Numbered from the stretch's first letter, positions 8,454 to 17,213 are shown. The stretch is 64,000 nucleotides of DNA from Exiguobacterium marinum DSM 16307 (GCF_000620845.1 NZ_KK211189.1:1131662-1195661); one strand, 5' to 3'. Translations and numbers: made by a program. The notes: generated by a model from the sequence alone, not told the origin.

Positions 8454-9053
8454 ATGGATGGAAAAAATGCACCGTACCGAGGGTATGGGGACCGGATTCG
8501 AATATTGCGAGAGCGGGCCGGGTTGTCGATTGAAACGCTTGCGGAACGAATCGGCGTGGCACCTTACTTTATTCGTCGCACTGAACTGAGTGAAGTGTAT
8601 CCGACCATGCCTTACATAGAGGCGCTCGCAGAAACTTTACAGATTGATTCGAATTATTTGGCTCGTCACATTTGGACGGGCGAGTCGCTCAAAGTGTTAA
8701 TGCGGGGAAAAGTGCCGGAACTTGAACAGATGAAGCTCGCCTATGAAGAGGCGATGCACGGCAAGTCCGTCGAAGAGATGCAACGGCAGCTCGAGGAGCG
8801 GATGCGCATCTTTGACTTGATGCATGAAGAAGAGTTGCAGCGCCTCTTCGAAGAAGACGAAGAGCCGACGTCTCACCATGCGCTTGAGGCACTAGTTGAT
8901 GCGGTACTCGACCTTGGACGTTCTCATGATTCGATGCGCCACATCGTCCCATTCGCCAGATATGTAGAGCGACTCGTTCCCGAACAATTCTCGGACAACT
9001 CGTTCCAATACGCAGAGTACGGTGTCGTGGACAAATCCTATAAATTGCAATGA
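8454..9053 (+). CDS. XRE-family helix-turn-helix regulator
   Basis: A 199-residue protein with an N-terminal helix-turn-helix of the Cro/CI type (about residues 8-65: IRILRERAGLSIETLAERIG, then PYIEALAETLQI). A long acidic helical C-terminal part (about 85-150, rich in Glu and Arg) may dimerise. No ligand domain is recognised and the targets are unknown. The start at ATG 8454 follows GGGGG. A longer frame from 8409 would begin upstream of this site and is rejected. A TATAAT box sits at 8423-8428, close to the gene. Confidence 0.8.
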   Translation: MDGKNAPYRGYGDRIRILRERAGLSIETLAERIGVAPYFIRRTELSEVYPTMPYIEALAETLQIDSNYLARHIWTGESLKVLMRGKVPELEQMKLAYEEAMHGKSVEEMQRQLEERMRIFDLMHEEELQRLFEEDEEPTSHHALEALVDAVLDLGRSHDSMRHIVPFARYVERLVPEQFSDNSFQYAEYGVVDKSYKLQ

Positions 9054-9087
9054 TCGGTAGGACATCTACAATTTTTGTGGCAACTAA

Positions 9088-9118
9088 AAAAGTGACCAGG
9101 ACATTCCTGGTCACTTTT
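9088..9118. terminator. Bidirectional terminator after the XRE regulator
   Basis: A perfect 13-bp stem (9088-9100 with 9106-9118) around ACATT, flanked by A and T tracts, between convergent genes. Confidence 0.85.
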
Positions 9119-9123
9119 ATGCA

Positions 9124-9549
9124 TCAGCGCATCGGACGCGCTTCGTAGCGTACTTTCGGACGTGTGCCGGCTAGTAAGAAACCGAGCACGATATTCAAGA
9201 TTGTGAGCACCCATCCGACGTAACCGAATGTGTAGGCAAGACTCGCCAGCATCGTCTGCCAGTCGAGCAATGCTGCTGCGTCCCCGCGGAATGTGAAGCG
9301 GATGACGGTGAAGCCAATGAGTGTCGTTGCAGTAATCATGATGCCGATCCATGCGCCACCGAAGCGGGACGTCTGTGAACGTCTGCTGACCGGATACCAA
9401 AACGCGAGCGTACCGATGAACGTACTGCCTGCATACGCAAGCAGAATTTGCCATAACGCATCCGCGTCTAAGAAAACGGTGTAACAGATGAACGTCGTGA
9501 GCGTCGTCATAAACGTAAAGATTAAGGCTGCGAGTAATCGTGATCGCAT
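9124..9549 (-). CDS. Small polytopic membrane protein of unknown function
   Basis: A 141-residue protein with four hydrophobic segments (about residues 5-27, 34-54, 66-88, 100-128) and a basic C-terminus. No family is recognised. Site GAGGAGG precedes the ATG on the minus strand. It lies downstream of the ABC exporter genes on the same strand, about 60 bp away, so co-transcription is possible but nothing else links them. Confidence 0.7.
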   Translation of the reverse strand: MRSRLLAALIFTFMTTLTTFICYTVFLDADALWQILLAYAGSTFIGTLAFWYPVSRRSQTSRFGGAWIGIMITATTLIGFTVIRFTFRGDAAALLDWQTMLASLAYTFGYVGWVLTILNIVLGFLLAGTRPKVRYEARPMR

Positions 9550-9613
9550 AGTTCGTTTTCCTCCTCATTTTGCACATTCTTTAGAGTAAACGAAAACGAA
9601 TTTGCTGTAAACG

Positions 9614-10807
9614 TTATTGACGATTTTGTAATATTTGTCTCCATTGTTTAATGGCGTTCGTACCGTAGAACAAGACACCGCCACGATAGAATTTCGAGCC
9701 GATCCACAATGTGACGCCGATTGTTCCAACCAGTAATCCGATGGAAAGCGCCACTTCCCAAACCGCCACATCGACGAGCATGACCCGAAGGAACATGAGC
9801 ATCGGTGTGAAGAATGGGACGAACGAGAGGATTGTCACGATCGTCGCATCCGGATTGTTCAAACCGAACATTGCGACGAGGAATGCCGCGACGAGGAGCA
9901 TGATGACCGGCATGACCATCTGTTGTGACTCTTCGACTCGACTGACGAGTGAACCGAGGACGGCGAAAAGCGATGCGTATAACAAGTACCCGAGCAAGAA
10001 AAATACGAGTAAATAGATGACGGCCCGTGCGTTCCCGGCGTTCTCGATGACGGTTGATGCCAGCTCACTGCCACTCGCACTCACATAACCGAATCCGAGG
10101 AAGATCCCGATTTGGATGAGGGCGAGCGTCCCGATGGCCGTCACTTTCGCAAGCATATGCGTGACCGGATGGGTCGTCGAGATGATGAGCTCCATAACAC
10201 GTGACGACTTCTCTGTCGTCACCTCTGTCGCAATCATCGACCCATACGTGATGATGGAAATATAAAGGAGCATCAACATGACGTAGACGAGTGCAGAGGA
10301 CGAGAGGAGCTCATCCGAGTTTTCTCCACCGCGTCCGAGGTACGACTCGTCGAGTTGGATCGGTTCGTTGAGAGAAGCTATGACCGCGGGATCGACATCG
10401 GATGACTCAATTAGCTCCGCATTTCGCAACTGTTGCAACGACGTTTGCAAGAGGGCGGTGAATTCCTGCTCCGGACGTTCAGAGATGACGCGGGCATCAT
10501 ATCCGTCAACAAAGGCGACGACACCGTATTCTCCGTCATTAATACCGGCACGAGCCTCTTCCTCGGTGATGTCACTCGTGGCAACATCTTCATAGCCGAG
10601 GGACTGCATCGTATCGACGAGTTCCGTGTTCTCCGAAACGACGAGAGCGCTCGCCTGCTCGGAGTCCTCAAACGTAGACATGATGCGGTCGATGTTCGTG
10701 AACGCGAAAATGAACAGGATCGTCAACGCCGTCGAGATGAGGAATGCCTTCGAACGGACTCTAGATTTGAGTGTGAACGCATAGAGCGGTCCAAAATTAT
10801 GAAACAT
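9614..10807 (-). CDS. ABC-2 type transporter permease (NatB/YhaP type)
   Basis: A 397-residue membrane protein. It has one N-terminal membrane helix (about 18-40), a large extracytoplasmic domain (about 40-180), then five to six helices packed in the C-terminal half, which is the ABC-2 family layout of the NatB/YhaP group. The ATG at 10807 follows AAGGAGG and overlaps the 3' end of the ATPase gene by 11 bp, so the two are translationally coupled. With the ATPase it forms an exporter. NatAB relatives have been linked to sodium extrusion, but the substrate here is unknown. Confidence 0.88.
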   Translation of the reverse strand: MFHNFGPLYAFTLKSRVRSKAFLISTALTILFIFAFTNIDRIMSTFEDSEQASALVVSENTELVDTMQSLGYEDVATSDITEEEARAGINDGEYGVVAFVDGYDARVISERPEQEFTALLQTSLQQLRNAELIESSDVDPAVIASLNEPIQLDESYLGRGGENSDELLSSSALVYVMLMLLYISIITYGSMIATEVTTEKSSRVMELIISTTHPVTHMLAKVTAIGTLALIQIGIFLGFGYVSASGSELASTVIENAGNARAVIYLLVFFLLGYLLYASLFAVLGSLVSRVEESQQMVMPVIMLLVAAFLVAMFGLNNPDATIVTILSFVPFFTPMLMFLRVMLVDVAVWEVALSIGLLVGTIGVTLWIGSKFYRGGVLFYGTNAIKQWRQILQNRQ

Positions 10808-11687
10808 GCTGTCCGACCTCCTTAATAAAGATGTCATTGAGCGATACCGGCTGACGCATGAATGTCTTCACATTCGCCTGATGGCGGACGAGTGTCGACA
10901 GGACGGCGTCGCTGTCTTCGAATGAATGCAGACGAACTAAGTGACCGGACTTGTATGGTTCGATCGCTTCGACGACAGGAAGCGATTCAAGTACTTGAAT
11001 CTGGTCTGTTTCGATGAAAAGGGCCGGCTCAGCGTAGCGTGACTTGATGGTCGGAACGTCGCCGCTCACGACGGCACGTCCGCCTTTTAAGATGCCGACA
11101 TGTTGACACAGTTCTTCGACATGCTCCATTCGATGGCTCGAGAAGACGATGGTCGTCCCGGCGTCACGCAATGCGAGCACCTCACGTTTCAGTATCTCGA
11201 CGTTGACCGGGTCAAGTCCGCTGAACGGTTCGTCTAAGATGACGAGTTCAGGGTTATGGAGCAGGGCGGCCACGAGCTGAATCTTCTGCTGATTCCCTTT
11301 TGAGAGTTGTTCAACGCGCATCGTCTCATACTGGGGAATCTCGAGGCGTTCAAGCCACGACTTGACCGCACGTTTAGCCTCACTTCCACGCATGCCTTTT
11401 AAGCTAGCGAGAAAGACGAGCTGTTCGCGCACTTGTGACTTCGGATATAATCCTCGTTCTTCGGGCAAATAGCCGACGATGCGGTGGTCGACCGCTTTGC
11501 CGTTCCACGTGATATTTCCATCGGTCGGCTTCAAGATGTCGAGAATCATGCGGAACGTCGTCGTCTTGCCGGCACCGTTCGCACCAAGCAATCCAAACAT
11601 TTCACCTTGTGGGACACGAAAGGTGAGATCGTCGACTGCTGTATAGTCACCGAACTCTTTCGTGACTCGTTCGATATGTAATGCCAT
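10797..11687 (-). CDS. ABC transporter ATP-binding protein (NatA/YhaQ type)
   Basis: A 296-residue ATPase. It has Walker A GANGAGKT (residues 35-42), signature LSKGNQQK, Walker B LVILDEPFSGLD and the switch histidine in SSHRMEH. A C-terminal extension of about 80 residues matches the DUF4162-type tail of exporter ATPases. AAGGAGGT lies 9 bp before ATG 11687; the ATG two codons upstream is too close to the site. It is the first gene of a two-gene exporter operon with the overlapping permease. Confidence 0.9.
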   Translation of the reverse strand: MALHIERVTKEFGDYTAVDDLTFRVPQGEMFGLLGANGAGKTTTFRMILDILKPTDGNITWNGKAVDHRIVGYLPEERGLYPKSQVREQLVFLASLKGMRGSEAKRAVKSWLERLEIPQYETMRVEQLSKGNQQKIQLVAALLHNPELVILDEPFSGLDPVNVEILKREVLALRDAGTTIVFSSHRMEHVEELCQHVGILKGGRAVVSGDVPTIKSRYAEPALFIETDQIQVLESLPVVEAIEPYKSGHLVRLHSFEDSDAVLSTLVRHQANVKTFMRQPVSLNDIFIKEVGQHVS

Positions 11688-11768
11688 GTTCATCTACCTC
11701 CTTAAGATGTCTCTTCTCTTATCGTACGCCACTATGAGCAAAAAGTTTCACTTTTTCTGGTCAATGAT

Positions 11769-11788
11769 TTATCTTGAAATCAAGATAA
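11769..11788. promoter_or_regulatory. MhqR-like operator upstream of mhqE-mhqD
   Basis: A perfect 9-bp inverted repeat, TTATCTTGA - AA - TCAAGATAA, ending just before the ribosome site. Its layout (ATCT, TTGA core, AGAT) closely resembles the palindrome recalled for MhqR, the MarR-family quinone sensor of B. subtilis. The overlap with the leader region fits repression. The call is by pattern and by the genes it precedes. Confidence 0.7.
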
Positions 11789-11804
11789 TAAAAGGAGGAT
11801 GACA

Positions 11805-12749
11805 ATGAACACGCAGTCTACAGGGATCCATCACATCTCATCGATGGTACAAGACCCGCAACGCACGCTTGATTTTTATGGAGAAGTCCTCGGTCTCCGC
11901 TTCGTGAAACAGACCGTCAACTTTGATGATCCAGGCACGTATCATCTCTATTTTGGGGATGAGGTCGGCACGCCTGGTACGGTCATCACGTTCTTCCCAA
12001 TCTCAGGGTTAGGGAAAGGGCAGGTCGGGAGCGGACAGGTCGGTGTGACGGCCTATCTCGTGCCGGCAGGAAGTTTACCGTTCTGGGAAGAAAGATTACA
12101 ACAACACGGGATTGCGACCGTCGCCACAGAACGGTTTGATGAGGCGTCTCTGTTGTTCGAGGACCCGGATGGACTCGTCGTCGAACTCGTCGCAAGACCA
12201 AGCTCGAAACAGACACGTTGGGTCGTCGAAGGAATCACAAAGGATGAGGCGATCGTCGGATTCGCCGGCGCGACGTTATTGTCAAAGGATCCGGATGAGA
12301 CCGTTCGTCTGTTGATCGAACTGTTAGGTTTTGAACGGGTCGCAGAAGATGAGGAATGGGTCCGTCTGATCGGGTCAGCCGATTACGCGAACGTCATCGA
12401 TGTGAAGAAGACGATTTTATCGAACGGGGTCCCAGGGACGGGAACGGTTCACCACATCGCTTGGCGCGTTGCGGACGGTGAACAGTATCCGACATGGCAA
12501 GATGCGATCTTTGACCTTGGGCTAAGACCGACCGAGGTGAAGGAACGTAACTATTTCCGCTCCGTCTATTTCCATGATGCCGGACGCATCCTGCACGAAC
12601 TTGCAACGGACGTACCTGGATTCACTGTGGACGAGTCGATCGATTCACTCGGTGAGACGCTTCGTTTGCCATCATGGCTAGAAGAAAAACGGGACCACAT
12701 CTCTCGTACATTGCCAACCATTAAACTACCGAAAGGAGAACGAATATGA
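11805..12749 (+). CDS. mhqE: Ring-cleaving dioxygenase, glyoxalase superfamily (MhqE/MhqO/MhqA type)
   Basis: A 314-residue protein of two vicinal-oxygen-chelate halves. The N-terminal half opens with GIHHIS and continues DFYGEVLGLRFVKQTVNFDDP; the second half has VHHIAWRV and the ligand-bearing ILHELATD. These histidines and glutamates are the metal ligands of the family. Relatives cleave hydroquinone-type rings and are induced by quinones through MhqR. The start ATG 11805 sits 6 bp after AAAGGAGG; an ATG two codons upstream overlaps the site. The next gene overlaps its stop by 4 bp, giving the mhqE-mhqD pair known from B. subtilis. Confidence 0.88.
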   Translation: MNTQSTGIHHISSMVQDPQRTLDFYGEVLGLRFVKQTVNFDDPGTYHLYFGDEVGTPGTVITFFPISGLGKGQVGSGQVGVTAYLVPAGSLPFWEERLQQHGIATVATERFDEASLLFEDPDGLVVELVARPSSKQTRWVVEGITKDEAIVGFAGATLLSKDPDETVRLLIELLGFERVAEDEEWVRLIGSADYANVIDVKKTILSNGVPGTGTVHHIAWRVADGEQYPTWQDAIFDLGLRPTEVKERNYFRSVYFHDAGRILHELATDVPGFTVDESIDSLGETLRLPSWLEEKRDHISRTLPTIKLPKGERI

Positions 12750-13345
12750 TTCATCAATTCATTCAAGGAACGAAAGAGACGACGCTCGTCTTGTTGCACG
12801 GAACAGGAGGAAGCGAGCAAGATTTGATCCCACTCGCGAAAGAATTGTCGACCGAGGCGAACATCTTGACGCTTCGAGGAGATGTCATTGAAAACGGGAT
12901 GTCCCGTTTCTTCCGTCGTCACGCAGAAGGGGTGCTCGACTTAGAAGATTTAAAGAAGCAAACAGAGCGCTTCTTAAGCTTTTTGGACGAGGCAGCGACA
13001 AAATATGGGATTGACCGGGACAAGATGATTCCAATCGGCTATTCAAATGGAGCGAACTTGATTGGCTCGGCACTTTACCGAGCCCCGGCGTTTACCGCAT
13101 CTCTTTTGTTCCATCCGATGGTATCGGACCGCTCGTTGACGCTCCCCGACTTGACAGGGAGGAACGTATTCATCTCAGCGGGAGAGCGTGACCCGATTTG
13201 TCCGAAGGCAGAAACAGAAGAGCTGACAACGACGCTCCGTAGCGCGGGAGCAGACGTCGAGCTCTTCTATCACTCGGGTGGACATGAACTTCGCATGGAA
13301 GAAGTCGAGGCGGCACGGACGTGGATTGCCACTTACCTCGACTAA
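12746..13345 (+). CDS. mhqD: Phospholipase/carboxylesterase-family hydrolase (MhqD type)
   Basis: A 199-residue alpha/beta hydrolase with LLHGTGG near the N-terminus, nucleophile motif GYSNGA (Ser100), the acid in AGERDPICP and His in SGGHEL. Size and motifs match MhqD, a predicted hydrolase of the quinone stress regulon. The ATG overlaps the dioxygenase stop codon (ATGA), so both are made from one transcript under the palindromic operator. The role is inferred: further hydrolysis or detoxification of ring-cleavage or quinone adducts. Confidence 0.87.
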   Translation: MIHQFIQGTKETTLVLLHGTGGSEQDLIPLAKELSTEANILTLRGDVIENGMSRFFRRHAEGVLDLEDLKKQTERFLSFLDEAATKYGIDRDKMIPIGYSNGANLIGSALYRAPAFTASLLFHPMVSDRSLTLPDLTGRNVFISAGERDPICPKAETEELTTTLRSAGADVELFYHSGGHELRMEEVEAARTWIATYLD

Positions 13346-13350
13346 GTCGT

Positions 13351-13839
13351 TCAAGCCATTTTTTTCGGTTTGTTCGGACGAGAGTAGACGACGAGGACAC
13401 CTCGGTCAATCAAATAGGCGGCGAATAAACGTTTCGCTTCCTCAGCACGTACGGTTCGGTCGATTTGGATATACAATCGGCCGAGCTTTTTTTGTGAAGT
13501 GCGCGTGAGTAGCCAAATCGAGTCGAGCGTATACTGCCAAGTTTGGAGTGTGTCACCGCCGATGTATAAGTAGCGGTTTTGAGTGCGCTCAAGCAAATAA
13601 TTGAGCCACCAGACGTCACGGACCAATTTGGCACAGACGCCGAGCACGAACGTGATCCCGAGGAAAGCCATGCTAGACAATACAGGATGAATGGCAGAGA
13701 ACCCATTACGGACCGATTCAAAGGCGACAATGAGTAAGCCGACGGAAAAGATGCTGACGAACCACCAGAACCCGAAATTAGAGAATGAACGTTTCGGATC
13801 GTGTACCATATGATGTCGATTCCGGATGATCGAAGCCAT
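13351..13839 (-). CDS. Membrane protein of unknown function
   Basis: A 162-residue protein with two hydrophobic helices (about residues 20-42 and 50-75), followed by a soluble basic domain containing a GGDTL segment. The architecture resembles small membrane proteins with a PH-like cytoplasmic domain, but no family is confidently recognised. The start at ATG 13839 follows AAAGGAGGTGG. A 32-codon upstream extension would cross the ribosome site and is rejected. Only five bases separate its stop from that of mhqD on the other strand. Confidence 0.7.
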   Translation of the reverse strand: MASIIRNRHHMVHDPKRSFSNFGFWWFVSIFSVGLLIVAFESVRNGFSAIHPVLSSMAFLGITFVLGVCAKLVRDVWWLNYLLERTQNRYLYIGGDTLQTWQYTLDSIWLLTRTSQKKLGRLYIQIDRTVRAEEAKRLFAAYLIDRGVLVVYSRPNKPKKMA

Positions 13840-14030
13840 TCTCTCCACCTCCTTTATTAGAATATTCTGAATATTTAGTAACACCACTATACTATACTGT
13901 ACCCAATCCCGTCTATTTGAATACGCATAGAACATGTTGAATCTTGAGGTTTTTTTGACGTTTCGGCTTGCATTCAGCGAATTGTGGGAATGATGACAGT
14001 GAAGACATGAAAATTTTGTTGAAACGTAAT

Positions 14031-14058
14031 TTCACTCTGCGTGGGAATCGATTATGAT
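14031..14058 (+). promoter_or_regulatory. Putative SigA promoter of the DUF6155-like gene
   Basis: TTCACT (14031-14036), a 16-bp spacer and TATGAT (14053-14058), 33 bp before the GTG start. Assigned by consensus only. Confidence 0.4.
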
Positions 14059-14090
14059 AGGTAAGGGAAATTTTGATGAGGTGATATGAA

Positions 14091-14645
14091 GTGAAGAAGA
14101 TGAAGGTCGGAGAACTGAGAAATGAGTTGAAATCATTTACTCAAGAGGAACTGATTGAACTCGTCGTCAGTCTTTATAAACAACACGCCGAGGTGAAGAC
14201 GACGTTGAATGGTTATTTCATCGAAGAATTTGAAGGGGATGTCATGAATCAGCTCAGACGTGACATCGTAAGTTTAGGAGAACGTGCCTCATACGGTTCA
14301 AACAATTTGACACTCCTAAAGAAAGGGGCTGCCATCGTCAAACAGGCAGAATATTTCAAGGAACCAGCCTTCACGGAAGGCGTACGGATTTTTTATTTGA
14401 TTTATTTTAGCCCTTACGTTGAACAGATGGGTGAGTTGCTAAAGGTGAGTGCCCCGAAAGAGCTCGAAGTCTATTTCAAAGAGTTTGATAAGCTACTTAA
14501 GCGAATGAAGGAAGATCCTTATACGCTCTATTTAATAAAAGATCAAGTTGATGAGTTGCTCAATGAGATCCCGATTCATGAACGTGAACAAATCCTTGCA
14601 TTTTGGGAGCGTCAAAAAGCATGGGCAAAAGAAAATATCGATTAG
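14091..14645 (+). CDS. DUF6155-like helical protein
   Basis: A 184-residue, charged, mostly helical soluble protein. The opening KVGELRNELKSFTQEELIEL resembles DUF6155 proteins, whose function is unknown. The GTG at 14091 is preceded by GAGGTGAT at good spacing; an internal ATG at 14100 is a possible alternative. The acyltransferase gene starts 18 bp after the stop, so the two are probably co-transcribed, although no functional link is evident. Confidence 0.65.
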   Translation: MKKMKVGELRNELKSFTQEELIELVVSLYKQHAEVKTTLNGYFIEEFEGDVMNQLRRDIVSLGERASYGSNNLTLLKKGAAIVKQAEYFKEPAFTEGVRIFYLIYFSPYVEQMGELLKVSAPKELEVYFKEFDKLLKRMKEDPYTLYLIKDQVDELLNEIPIHEREQILAFWERQKAWAKENID

Positions 14646-14663
14646 AGAACTAGAGGGAATGTT

Positions 14664-15719
14664 ATGAGAAATTATTGGTATGACAATATTAAAGGTGTGC
14701 TCGTCCTGCTCGTCGTGTTCGGCCACTTATTGACCGATGTTCGCGGTGTTTACGATGACATCCTTCCAAAGTGGGTATATCTGTTCTTATATACGTTCCA
14801 CATGCCGCTATTCATCATGCTCAGCGGTTACTTTTATCGAGAGAACCGTTATTTGCGTGTGATCCAGTTGTTCGTCGTCTATGTTATTTGGCAAGTCATT
14901 CTAGGGTCATGGTTCGCCTTCACAGAAGGGATTTCCATATTCTCGCTCGAGAATCCAGGACTGAATCTCTTGAAACCGTACTGGGCGCTCTGGTATTTGA
15001 TGGCAATTATCTTCTGGTACATTATTACTCCGTACGTGACACAATTGAAAGGATACGTGTTGTACGCACTCTTGTTTGCGCTTCTTTTCGGATTTCAAGC
15101 CGAGGCGACGGGCTACTTCGCATTAAGGAAAGTCATCATGTTCTATCCGTTCTTTTTAATCGGCAACTGGATGTCCGAACGAAATACGCTCAACTTCTTT
15201 GAATTGCCGAAACGGGCAGAGCAACGGAACCGTTACCGGATTGGTGGGGCAATCGTATTTTTCACGCTTACGGTCGGGCTCTTGATCTCAATGCGTGTCC
15301 AACAATCCGATACGTTCTATCATATCGGGAATTTGTTCAAGTTCCGTTTCGCTTATGACACGGCCGTGCCTGAAGCGATGTGGGGTGGACCGTTCGCCTT
15401 TTTGATCGTCTACACGGTATCGTTACTCATGTCAATCAGTTTCGCACTCATCATTCCTGGTCGAAGACTCCCGATTTTCTCGCGTGCCGGACGATATAGC
15501 TTGTACGTGTATCTCGTTCACGTGTTCTTTGTTGTCGCTTGGAAAGCGTTCGTACCGGCAGGATTCATGCCGACATCTTGGCAACAATTACTCGTCTTGT
15601 TTGGAGTCGCTTTCGTGATGGTCCTTGTAATTATCAGTCCGCCGATGGTCCGTCTCTTGCGTCCCCTCGTCGAAATCGACGTGAAGCGGATACAGAATAC
15701 GAAAGGTTTAAAAGGGTAA
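14664..15719 (+). CDS. Membrane acyltransferase (acyltransferase 3 / fucose 4-O-acetylase type)
   Basis: A 351-residue protein with about ten membrane helices. The N-terminal YDNIKGVLVLLVVFGHL, carrying the catalytic-type histidine, and the following FHMPLFIMLSGYF are the acyltransferase-3 signatures. These enzymes move acetyl groups across the membrane onto extracellular sugars of wall or capsule polymers. The acceptor is unknown, but tagO and an LCP ligase lie within a few kilobases. GAGGGAATG-type spacing supports the start. Confidence 0.88.
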   Translation: MRNYWYDNIKGVLVLLVVFGHLLTDVRGVYDDILPKWVYLFLYTFHMPLFIMLSGYFYRENRYLRVIQLFVVYVIWQVILGSWFAFTEGISIFSLENPGLNLLKPYWALWYLMAIIFWYIITPYVTQLKGYVLYALLFALLFGFQAEATGYFALRKVIMFYPFFLIGNWMSERNTLNFFELPKRAEQRNRYRIGGAIVFFTLTVGLLISMRVQQSDTFYHIGNLFKFRFAYDTAVPEAMWGGPFAFLIVYTVSLLMSISFALIIPGRRLPIFSRAGRYSLYVYLVHVFFVVAWKAFVPAGFMPTSWQQLLVLFGVAFVMVLVIISPPMVRLLRPLVEIDVKRIQNTKGLKG

Positions 15720-15794
15720 AGTCTTTTCTAAATGCTTCATTTCCGCTACACTTTATAGAGAAGAAACGAAATTAGAGTTAAGGAAGTGACCCTT

Positions 15795-16130
15795 ATGCCG
15801 TATGAAAATGGAATGCACAGCACAGAAGGCGACGTGAACGTATCGCGTCACGTCGTTGAAATGATTGCCGCAGTCGCAGTTAAAGAAACGAAACACGTAT
15901 CTTTCACACAAGAAGATACGAAGTTGTCAGAGCGTTCGCTCATGAAGCATGTGAAAGTGGACGAGTCAGAAGAAGGTATCACCATCAACTTGTCGCTTTA
16001 TATCGCCTACGGGCAATCGATCATTAAGACGGTGACATCGGTTCAAGAGCGCATCACACAGGACATGGACACGATGCTTGCGATGACACCACGTTCCGTC
16101 AACGTGAAAGTCGTCGGGATTCAGCTGTAA
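15795..16130 (+). CDS. Asp23/Gls24-family envelope stress protein
   Basis: A 111-residue protein with the Asp23/Gls24 pattern: VNVSRHVVEMIAAVAVKE at the start, a central GITINLSLYIAYG strand pair, and a C-terminal VNVKVVGIQL strand. Members are anchored near the membrane and respond to alkaline or wall stress. ATG 15795 is chosen over GTG 15786 because it has better spacing to AAGGAAG. It is monocistronic, with a terminator directly after the stop. Confidence 0.82.
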   Translation: MPYENGMHSTEGDVNVSRHVVEMIAAVAVKETKHVSFTQEDTKLSERSLMKHVKVDESEEGITINLSLYIAYGQSIIKTVTSVQERITQDMDTMLAMTPRSVNVKVVGIQL

Positions 16131-16136
16131 TCAGGA

Positions 16137-16166
16137 GAGGGGAGCCTTGAAGCTCTCCTCTTTTTT
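16137..16166 (+). terminator. Terminator of the Asp23-family gene
   Basis: A 9-bp stem with one G-U (16137-16145 with 16152-16160), loop CTTGAA, then six T residues. Confidence 0.85.
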
Positions 16167-16183
16167 GATTTTTGCGAAATCGG

Positions 16184-16213
16184 TTGCATCAAGAGAACGT
16201 TTTCATTTATAAT
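16184..16213 (+). promoter_or_regulatory. SigA promoter of pgmB with overlapping cre-like site
   Basis: TTGCAT (16184-16189), an 18-bp spacer and TATAAT (16208-16213). Within the spacer, 16192-16205 matches the CcpA cre consensus TGWAANCGNTNWCA at 12 of 14 positions, which would place CcpA over the promoter and give glucose repression. Confidence 0.6.
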
Positions 16214-16227
16214 AGAAATCGAACAAG

Positions 16228-16241
16228 TGCAACCGTTTGCA
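16228..16241. promoter_or_regulatory. LacI/MalR-type operator downstream of the pgmB promoter
   Basis: TGCAACCGTTTGCA is a near-perfect palindrome centred on CG, the classic LacI/GalR-family operator shape, placed just after the expected transcription start. A sugar-responsive repressor such as MalR is a reasonable guess; no such gene is in the window. Confidence 0.55.
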
Positions 16242-16330
16242 TCATTGACCAAACGTGCAACGGGTACTTGTCAAGTTCCCTAAATGTAGTCTGACGACAC
16301 AAGCATTTGAAGGAAAGGCGGAAAGCAAGT

Positions 16331-16996
16331 ATGTCAACGATTGAAGCAGTGATTTTCGATTTAGATGGTGTCATTACTGACACGGCAGAGTACCATTACC
16401 TCGCTTGGAAGCAACTCGGAGAAGAGCTCGGAATTCCTTTTGACCGCGAATTCAACGAAACACTCAAAGGAGTGAGTCGGACCGAGTCGCTTGAGCGGAT
16501 CCTTACGCTCGGCGGGAAACAGGACGATTTTACACCGGAAGAGAAGGACGGACTCGCACAAAAGAAAAACGAGCATTACGTTGAACTCATTCAACATATC
16601 TCATCAGACGATCTTCTTCCTGGCATTGTTTCATTCCTCGATGAAATTAAAGAGGCGGGACTTAAAATCGGAATGGCTTCAGCTTCAAAGAACGCATTTG
16701 CGGTCGTTGACGCACTAGGTGTCCGTCATTACTTCGATCATATTGTCGATGCAGCAACTGTCGCCCAGTCGAAACCACACCCCGAAGTGTTTTTGAAGGC
16801 CGCTTCTGCCCTTGGCGTGAAACCCGAACTCGCCATTGGCGTTGAAGATGCGGCTGCCGGCGTAACTGCAATCAAAGCGGCAAATATGTTTGCTGTCGCC
16901 GTTGGAGAAGAATCGATGCTTGGTCATGCAGACCTCATCGTTACCTCTACTGACGAACTTTCACTCGAACGCATTCTCGAACGTGTTCACGTGTAA
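16331..16996 (+). CDS. pgmB: Beta-phosphoglucomutase (HAD superfamily)
   Basis: A 221-residue HAD phosphatase-fold mutase. The catalytic motif is FDLDGVITDTA with nucleophile Asp9 and acid/base Asp11; the cap segment has LKGVSRTESLERIL; later come the Ser of ASASKN, Lys of QSKPHPE and acidic GVEDAAAG. These match beta-phosphoglucomutase, which converts beta-glucose 1-phosphate from maltose or trehalose phosphorolysis to glucose 6-phosphate. No phosphorylase gene is adjacent. ATG 16331 is preferred over an upstream TTG. The promoter carries LacI-type and cre-like sites, consistent with sugar control. Confidence 0.88.
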   Translation: MSTIEAVIFDLDGVITDTAEYHYLAWKQLGEELGIPFDREFNETLKGVSRTESLERILTLGGKQDDFTPEEKDGLAQKKNEHYVELIQHISSDDLLPGIVSFLDEIKEAGLKIGMASASKNAFAVVDALGVRHYFDHIVDAATVAQSKPHPEVFLKAASALGVKPELAIGVEDAAAGVTAIKAANMFAVAVGEESMLGHADLIVTSTDELSLERILERVHV

Positions 16997-17019
16997 ATGA
17001 CTACAATCATCTTCCGTGA

Positions 17020-17053
17020 GACGGCGACTGCCCCGAACAGTCGCCGTCTTTTT
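17020..17053 (+). terminator. Terminator of pgmB
   Basis: A perfect 11-bp stem (17020-17030 with 17038-17048) and a T run. Confidence 0.88.
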
Positions 17054-17213
17054 TGAGTCAAAAGTCCTAAATAGACAATTTTGCCCAAAAAGTGATGACA
17101 AACACATTACAAATCCGTTACACTTTTATAGAAGATATAGAGGGATTATTAGGAATTCTTGATTTAAAATAGGGAATTTCTCATTATAATTGGATGTAGA
17201 AGGGGATTTGTGT

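Noticed and set aside
13840-13935. 32-codon N-terminal extension of the membrane protein at 13351-13839
   Set aside because: The ribosome site AAAGGAGG lies directly before ATG 13839, inside the extension.
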